From the NCBI GenBank assembly GCA_902806575.1, contig CADCXD010000002.1, forward strand, positions 3,968,001 to 4,032,000: DNA of 64,000 nt, in the 5' to 3' direction. The notes beneath the pieces were generated by a model. That model worked only from the letters and a program-made list of their open reading frames with translations. It ran no database searches and was not told where the DNA came from. The translations under genes and the position numbers were made by a program. The stretch comes from Jackrogersella multiformis (taxonomy: Eukaryota; Ascomycota; Sordariomycetes; Xylariales; Hypoxylaceae). This document shows positions 58,925-64,000 of this stretch, in pieces (the stretch's first letter is position 1; every line of letters begins with the position of its first letter).

Positions 58925-59341
58925 TTAAGTGTCTTCGAACTTCGTAAATTTCAAACTGCCGGATCTAACTGCCGAATAATATATAGGATCGTTTAAAACT
59001 AACAGCTGAATAGCAAAAAGGGGTTTAAACATAGGTATTCCATCACGGTTTATGGTTTGTACAGAAATCAGTACCCCTAAAGCCATACGTTGGAATTCTT
59101 CTACTGCAGGATTATTCACCGACGATAAAGTAATAGGACTAGTCTCTTTATTGTAGTTTCTCGGAAGTGTATACTCTCTTGGTACTTTCTTGTCTCGGCG
59201 ACAGAAATATTCCCAGCAGTATAAGATTCGAAGACCATTCGGCCACGAGATCGTTCTCGATCTTAGCGGCATACCTAGGTTGTCAGGTAACGTACCCAGC
59301 CAACCAATAAAATAGGGGCTGTTTAGAACTCGCTCGGTCAT
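58925..59341 (-). CDS. hypothetical protein, 138 aa, doubtful
   Basis: An uninterrupted ATG-initiated frame on the minus strand. The product has no signal peptide or clear membrane span; it contains a Trp/Cys cluster (RILYCWEYFCRRDKK) and an Ile/Leu-rich C-terminal half. No family recognised. It sits alone in AT-rich DNA, where a 138-codon frame by chance is unlikely but possible. It could be a fragment of a decayed gene together with the frame at 59634-59819. Confidence 0.3.
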   Translation of the reverse strand: MTERVLNSPYFIGWLGTLPDNLGMPLRSRTISWPNGLRILYCWEYFCRRDKKVPREYTLPRNYNKETSPITLSSVNNPAVEEFQRMALGVLISVQTINRDGIPMFKPLFAIQLLVLNDPIYYSAVRSGSLKFTKFEDT

Positions 59342-59633
59342 AGATTATAACATTTATTATCGTGTGTGCGGGGTTCATAGTGAGGCTTAAACCATCCTCT
59401 TGTCAAGAAAACGCAATAAGGGATAGCTCGGTGAAGAGGATCATCGTCGGGTTAGCAGCGCTATACTCTCTCCATTCACATGTTTTCTCTTAGCTTCATT
59501 CTGTTATCTATGATTGATCCTTTAAACGCTCTTATCACGATGAAATATTCAAATGGCGATGGATATACTCTTTTTCAGATACCACTGTATAAGGAACATG
59601 TGCCTTAGGACAACCATATTCACATAACAAACG

Positions 59634-59819
59634 CTACCGGCCCTGGCCATAATATGCCTTCAAAATCGGTGATATAAGTCGATTCCGAAACAACAGACCG
59701 GCTAAACTCACTAGAATATCACTTGGATTATTGATAACCTGGTCAAATAGAGTGGGAATTTCTGTATCAGAATTCTGACCCCACGGGGAAAGCTTGCGGT
59801 CATAATTGGCCGTACGCAT
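59634..59819 (-). CDS. hypothetical protein, 61 aa, doubtful
   Basis: Short ATG-initiated frame upstream of, and in the same orientation as, the 138-codon frame. Mixed polar composition ending RLISPILKAYYGQGR. No recognised family. Possibly another piece of the same decayed gene, or chance. Confidence 0.2.
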   Translation of the reverse strand: MRTANYDRKLSPWGQNSDTEIPTLFDQVINNPSDILVSLAGLLFRNRLISPILKAYYGQGR

Positions 59820-60126
59820 GTGGGCGACGCTATATCGAGAGTGGTATAGAAAGTGACGTAAAACTTCTAGTAACGAAAGGGACAATTCTTATCTGCGGTC
59901 CACCTCTATAAGTCTAAAGGCAAACAACAGTTGAATATGGATCTATTCTAGGATGGCTGTAGTATCTAGTATCTAGGTTAGCCTTTTCTAGATCATGGGG
60001 CATATTGAGATAGTAAGTAAGCCTAATCTAGTAATGCAAACATATCGCTTCCACAGAAGGAAAATATGAAAGAGATTAGGGATCCTTAGCTAGCGGACGG
60101 CAAATTCCTACTAAATAATAACTCTT

Positions 60127-60154
60127 GATAGATAGATAGATAGATAGATAGATA
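60127..60154. repeat. (GATA)n microsatellite
   Basis: Seven uninterrupted GATA units in gene-poor DNA. Confidence 0.9.
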
Positions 60155-61418
60155 TCGTAATGCTGAAGTATAAAATGATAGTGATTTAAAACTTCACCGA
60201 AGTAACGTCAAGGCTGTACGACGCGGATCGTATGATTCAGTCAAGTGCCCGTCTGTCGGTATAATGATTATCCTTTCATGCAACGAATAGCTGTGTTATC
60301 CTTAACCCTGTTATCTGGTCAACCTGATTGCATGAGCTCTCGTTGGTTACCGAGAAATAGCAAATAACTCCACAGACCCTCTCTCACAGCCCCATATGCT
60401 CCCCATGCTTACGTTTTCCAGTATCTCGACTTAATATACTAAATATGCGTGACAAGCAGTCTTCGTTTTATTTTCTACCCGAACAAGGTATTATCTAGCA
60501 TCCAATGGCTTATATGTCCAGACCATGTGTGTACTTAGGCAGCTAACCTAAGCTTTGACCGTAATACTGGAAGATATGAGCCTTATAGTGTCACATTTGG
60601 GATAAGGAACAAGAGGTAAATTACCTAGGTACATTCATCTATGCAAGGATTCGTAGAAGCATGTTATAAAAACTGATATGTTGTAGTCTACTCCAGGTTG
60701 CGGTTATGATATTGGGAATGCTGTCAAGTCAGCAGACACGTATGCTCGGTGAACAGCATAGGGCTAGTCTTCGCCATGAGAGATAGCAGCGTCATGCTCC
60801 CTCGTGTGGAACCGGTATTCGCTAGAATACAGCCAAGCTCTTCCCCAGGTTTTGAGAATGCATATCAATTTATTGTTGATCTGCTGGGTAATTCATCCCT
60901 GTACTTGTTAATTCGAGACCAATGAGGGGTTCACAATGGGAAATGCGTTTGCGTTGAAGAGGAGAACTACGAATACATCCCAGACGAGAGACTGGAGACA
61001 GCATGTCGGGACGTAGACCGGCAATACCGGTAGCAAACTACAATACGGTAGTTGAAGCATGTTATATTCTTGATAATGGATCATCTTGGTGGATACTTTC
61101 ATAGTTGATGAGCCGGCTATTCGGATCGTCATCCATGTTTCGTTCTAGAATATTGTAGAAGAATGAGTGCAGAAGGCTCTGCCGTGAGGGACCATACCAC
61201 GGCCTAGGCCGCCAGAAACCAATTCTCCAGGGATTATGCTCAAGAGAGAAAGAATTATGGATCGGCAGCCTCGTCGGTATGGTCCATCCACGAGATGAAG
61301 ATAACGAAGGAACGAGTCCATCCTGTTTCGTGTTTTCATAGTCTCATCTATTGTATCCTCGGTATTGGCAGTGCTATTACTATGGCAAACCTATCTTCGT
61401 ATTAGATACCAAGACAAG

Positions 61419-61426
61419 TATATAAG
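61419..61426 (+). promoter_or_regulatory. candidate TATA box of the secreted-protein gene
   Basis: TATATAAG about 125 bases upstream of the start codon at 61549, with a CAAC-rich leader between. Position and sequence fit a fungal core promoter; transcript start is unknown. Confidence 0.5.
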
Positions 61427-61548
61427 GAGTGAACTATCCTGTTCTAATTCTATGATAAAAAGCATCTCCTTCAACAATTCATACACTCTAGGAAATAGCA
61501 GACATAACAATAAATTCAACCTCAGAAATCTCACAGTTTGCTTTCAAA

Positions 61549-62783
61549 ATGATCTCGCTAACTCCCCTTCTCTCTCTCATTCTGTTATATCCCACATTTA
61601 CAACCGCCTTTGGATTTGTCGCGCACACATCAAAGGAATGCTCTCAGCAGCTTGACATATTTAGCGATGGAGAGCAAGTCGTAAACAACACACTGGTCAT
61701 AAACCACTCTATCACGGAGTGGAGCAGTCACGCCGGCGGCCATTATTACGATAACATGACATTCCCGGATGCGGCACAAACCAACGACAGCGAAGATAAC
61801 GCAGGAGTTCAGTTCGTGTACTGGAAGGTAGATCAGCCAGACCCAACCTGCCAGTTTCTCATGATGAAGGATACTCGACGAGGATGGCAGATTCTCAACA
61901 AATTGCCTGGAGATGAGATCTTGAGAATTTCAAAGGAGGGCTGCTACTATACGGCTGTAAACGTAAGTTCATGTCCATACATATGTTACGGGTAATATGA
62001 TCTATGTCATCTACTGACGATTTGCGTGTTATACGAAAAGCCAAACGACAATCTGATTACAAGTTTTTGTTGTGGCGGAGGCGACTGCGCTATTGCAGAA
62101 ATAGAGATTGAACACGGCGGACCCAAGGATGATACTGATGGCGAGGCCCCGAGCTGCACGCTCATAGACAACTCATATGACACAACGCCAACCGTCGAAG
62201 ACGGCACACAGATAGCCATCACCAGGCCCCAGACATGCGAGGCCCCTCCGGCTTGTACGCACTCTATAACCGAGAGCCAATCAGTTAGCACAGCGGTGTC
62301 GCATTCTAAATCATATACTTGGACTACCCAAGAGGGGCTTGAAGTATGTTCATTAATACCCCTATTCCTCATATTTTCCGTAGCCGAGCACTGGCTAGTT
62401 CTTGCGGGAAACTACACAATGAAAGACACTAACGTGAGGTTCTTGTGCAGATCAGCTTTGAAGCCGGTGTTGACTTCCTTGTAGACACCAAGATGAGCAC
62501 GAGCATGAGCATAAGCATCGCGCAGAGCTTCATGGATGAGACCGGGACTTCTCTAACCGTAGGAAACATCACATCGACGGAAGAAGGAGGAAGGCAGATG
62601 ATGGGAACGGTGGCCTTCTACTCCTTCACGCCACAGTACAACTGCTGGAAAGGCGACTTTAGTTGCGGCCAAGATCAGGATGGGAATGACAAAGTGCTCC
62701 AGGGGATTAGCTTCTGTCAGCCTCTAATGTCAACGTCTGGCGGCCCTGAAGGAATATTTAGAATGGTGTATATTTCCGAGTGA
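61549..62783 (+). CDS. secreted protein with aerolysin-like (beta pore-former) pattern
   Basis: Three exons (61549-61962, 62041-62343 and 62451-62783), all phase 0 with GTAAGT and GTATGT donors, give 349 aa. A signal peptide is at about 1-20, then a Cys- and Asn-rich N-terminal domain with several N-x-S/T sequons. From the end of exon 2 into exon 3 there is a long alternating Ser/Thr stretch that includes ITESQSVSTAVSHSKSYTW and MSTSMSISIAQS. This alternation is what the membrane-inserting strands of aerolysin/ETX-MTX2-type proteins look like. Assignment to that superfamily rests on pattern only. Many such fungal proteins are secreted lectin-like or defence proteins with no demonstrated toxicity. 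No break is seen. Confidence 0.72.
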
Positions 62784-62947
62784 AAGGTATTGGTTTCCAT
62801 CGAATAGTCGTGGTTCTTTTGGTTTAAATGGGGTTGTTAATATTTGGGAGTTTGGAGGTTGTTGCGCATGAGAGACGATTTGGACGAATTGGTTGCGAGA
62901 AACCGGGGAACACCACAGGGTTGGTTATATATTCTCGTTGTTATTTG

Positions 62948-63922
62948 TTAGAGGTAGCTGTTATCATCAATGTCATATCCCTTTCTTCTTGCGAGCCAAT
63001 TTTTTGCTACCTCGTAAGTTCCCAAGTAGAGGCCACTGCCAACAGCTGTCCAGACGGCTCGAAGAGCAGCTCCCCTGAAGAGTCCGGAGACACCCCTCTC
63101 CGAAATTACCTCCCGCGCTGTAGCCAGTCCACACCGTGTACTGTATCTGCTCGCGTCTTGCGGTACGATCCTCCGGTCATGAACAGTTAGCTTTACGTCC
63201 CGGTCGGTACCTGCTAAGAGCATCATGCGTGTCTTAACTACGTCCATAGGCGTGGTCACAACAGCGGCGAAGCTGCCTGCCAACCCTGCACTCGTCCCCG
63301 TGATTACACCGGTCTCAAGTAAATTGTCCTTCTGCCTCTTGTCGAGCCCATAGCTATTATGGGGCGTGCCCGACCGGTGTCTCCAGATCCGGGCGCGCAG
63401 GAATTCAAAGATGGGGAATTGAATTGCCGTGAAAGGCAAGTTTCTGGCCACAAGGGCGGTGTATCCCGAGAGCAGTTTCGGACCTGCGCCCGTACCACCC
63501 AATTGCCTCAGGGCCTGAAGCGAAGCAGACGTTCGCGAGCCGGTAGAGCTCTGCTGCAACATCTGCGCATTTTGCTTGATGACTTCGGAGGGGGTGAGTA
63601 CCAAGCACGACGCACACTCGGCTATGGCGGACGCGCCCGAATGCACGAGGGGCTGTGGGAGACCTAAAGGCAAACCATGGCGGCTGATGAAGGATTTCGC
63701 CGCCTCGTATGTAGTAAAGAACGTTCCGGCAGCCGGCAATGTGGCGATGATGACTATCCCGAGACCTTGATATAGGCCTTTGAAGAGCTGCCTCGACGGC
63801 AACTTCGTTTTGGCGGACGGGTCGGCAAATGTCTTGATGAAATCTCGGCTTTGCTGACGAGTTTTGAGTGTATCCAACGGGTAGATTATCAAGTCTACGA
63901 TGAATGCTGCCCCGCCTCCGGC
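62948..63922 (-). CDS. PET8: mitochondrial carrier, S-adenosylmethionine carrier type (partial)
   Basis: Inner-membrane carrier; 324 residues visible, with the N-terminal exon beyond an intron (acceptor CTCTTAG at 63923) that reaches toward or past the window end. All three mitochondrial carrier repeats show their signatures: YPLDTLKTRQQ, TPSEVIKQNAQ and TPMDVVKTRMM. The first repeat begins AGGGAAFIVDLIIYPLDTLKTR and the second continues with ECASCLVLTPSEVIKQNAQML, the pattern of the mitochondrial SAM carrier (yeast Pet8). Repeat 1 has an unusual Gln-Gln after TR, and the loop between repeats 2 and 3 is long. SAM carrier is the best fit; another carrier cannot be excluded. Confidence 0.85.
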   Translation of the reverse strand, partial: AGGGAAFIVDLIIYPLDTLKTRQQSRDFIKTFADPSAKTKLPSRQLFKGLYQGLGIVIIATLPAAGTFFTTYEAAKSFISRHGLPLGLPQPLVHSGASAIAECASCLVLTPSEVIKQNAQMLQQSSTGSRTSASLQALRQLGGTGAGPKLLSGYTALVARNLPFTAIQFPIFEFLRARIWRHRSGTPHNSYGLDKRQKDNLLETGVITGTSAGLAGSFAAVVTTPMDVVKTRMMLLAGTDRDVKLTVHDRRIVPQDASRYSTRCGLATAREVISERGVSGLFRGAALRAVWTAVGSGLYLGTYEVAKNWLARRKGYDIDDNSYL

Positions 63923-64000
63923 CTAAGAGCAAGAGTGAGAAGCCAAGTCCATAGCGATTTATACGAGGAGAAGGGGGGGGAGGGTTGGACAACCTGTTGA

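Larger units (their letters stand above)
57574..61418. other. gene-poor stretch of 3.8 kb
   Basis: AT-rich, with few clear TACCTAGGTA palindromes (near 59272 and 60624). Holds two doubtful minus-strand frames (listed separately) and a (GATA)n tract. A GTTAGC donor-like site near 57630 on the minus strand may mark a leader intron of the chitinase gene. Confidence 0.5.

Noticed and set aside
1..64000. CRISPR array, 5S rRNA or intact transposon
   Set aside because: No spaced direct repeats, 5S signature, transposase, integrase or long terminal repeat seen; only microsatellites and palindromes.

Overview
The window is nuclear DNA of a filamentous ascomycete, most likely a sordariomycete. The evidence is short introns (about 45-90 bases, GTRAGT donors, CTAAC/CTGAC branch points), typical fungal families (Zn2Cys6 regulator, GFA-domain proteins, VID24/GID4, UPF0643, class III chitinase with CBM1), one AT-rich island of the kind left by repeat-induced point mutation (RIP), and intergenic DNA full of the palindrome TACCTAGGTA. 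The class is my inference; I cannot name the species. Gene models were built by hand by joining open frames across consensus splice sites and checking phase, so their spans include introns.

Layout. 0-5.3 kb: aldo-keto reductase, tRNA-Gly(GCC), two tandem GFA-domain genes, and a small single-pass membrane protein. 7.3-14.1 kb: coatomer beta subunit and mago nashi (divergent), then GID4. 16-24.4 kb: three tRNA-maturation genes close together (TRM11, RPP40, TRL1) plus an ankyrin-repeat gene. The AT-rich island lies in the shared TRM11/RPP40 upstream region. TRL1 ends at a TAG that is followed in the same frame by 116 RGG-rich codons. 25.2-35.6 kb: anthranilate phosphoribosyltransferase, mitochondrial uL10m, a small TM protein (DUF4870-like), an unrecognised three-exon gene, an HSL-type esterase and a four-TM protein. 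35.6-41.6 kb is a gene-poor stretch.

41.6-45.4 kb: a Zn2Cys6 regulator whose zinc cluster is split by a 1,026-base intron. 47.3-53.5 kb: S-adenosylhomocysteinase, eIF3h and a UPF0643 gene. 56-57.6 kb: secreted GH18 chitinase with CBM1. 57.6-61.5 kb is gene-poor with two doubtful ORFs. 61.5-62.8 kb: a secreted protein with an aerolysin-like Ser/Thr pattern. The window ends inside a mitochondrial carrier gene of S-adenosylmethionine-carrier type.

Most genes are unrelated housekeeping genes. The one functional grouping is tRNA maturation: TRM11 methylates G10, RPP40 belongs to RNase P, and TRL1 joins tRNA exons. Adenosylhomocysteinase and the S-adenosylmethionine carrier belong to the same methyl cycle but are 15 kb apart. 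I saw no CRISPR array, no intact transposon and no obvious secondary-metabolite cluster. The points most worth checking are the RGG extension after TRL1, the long intron inside the zinc cluster, the pore-former-like secreted protein, the RIP-type island between two RNA-processing genes, and the intergenic palindrome.
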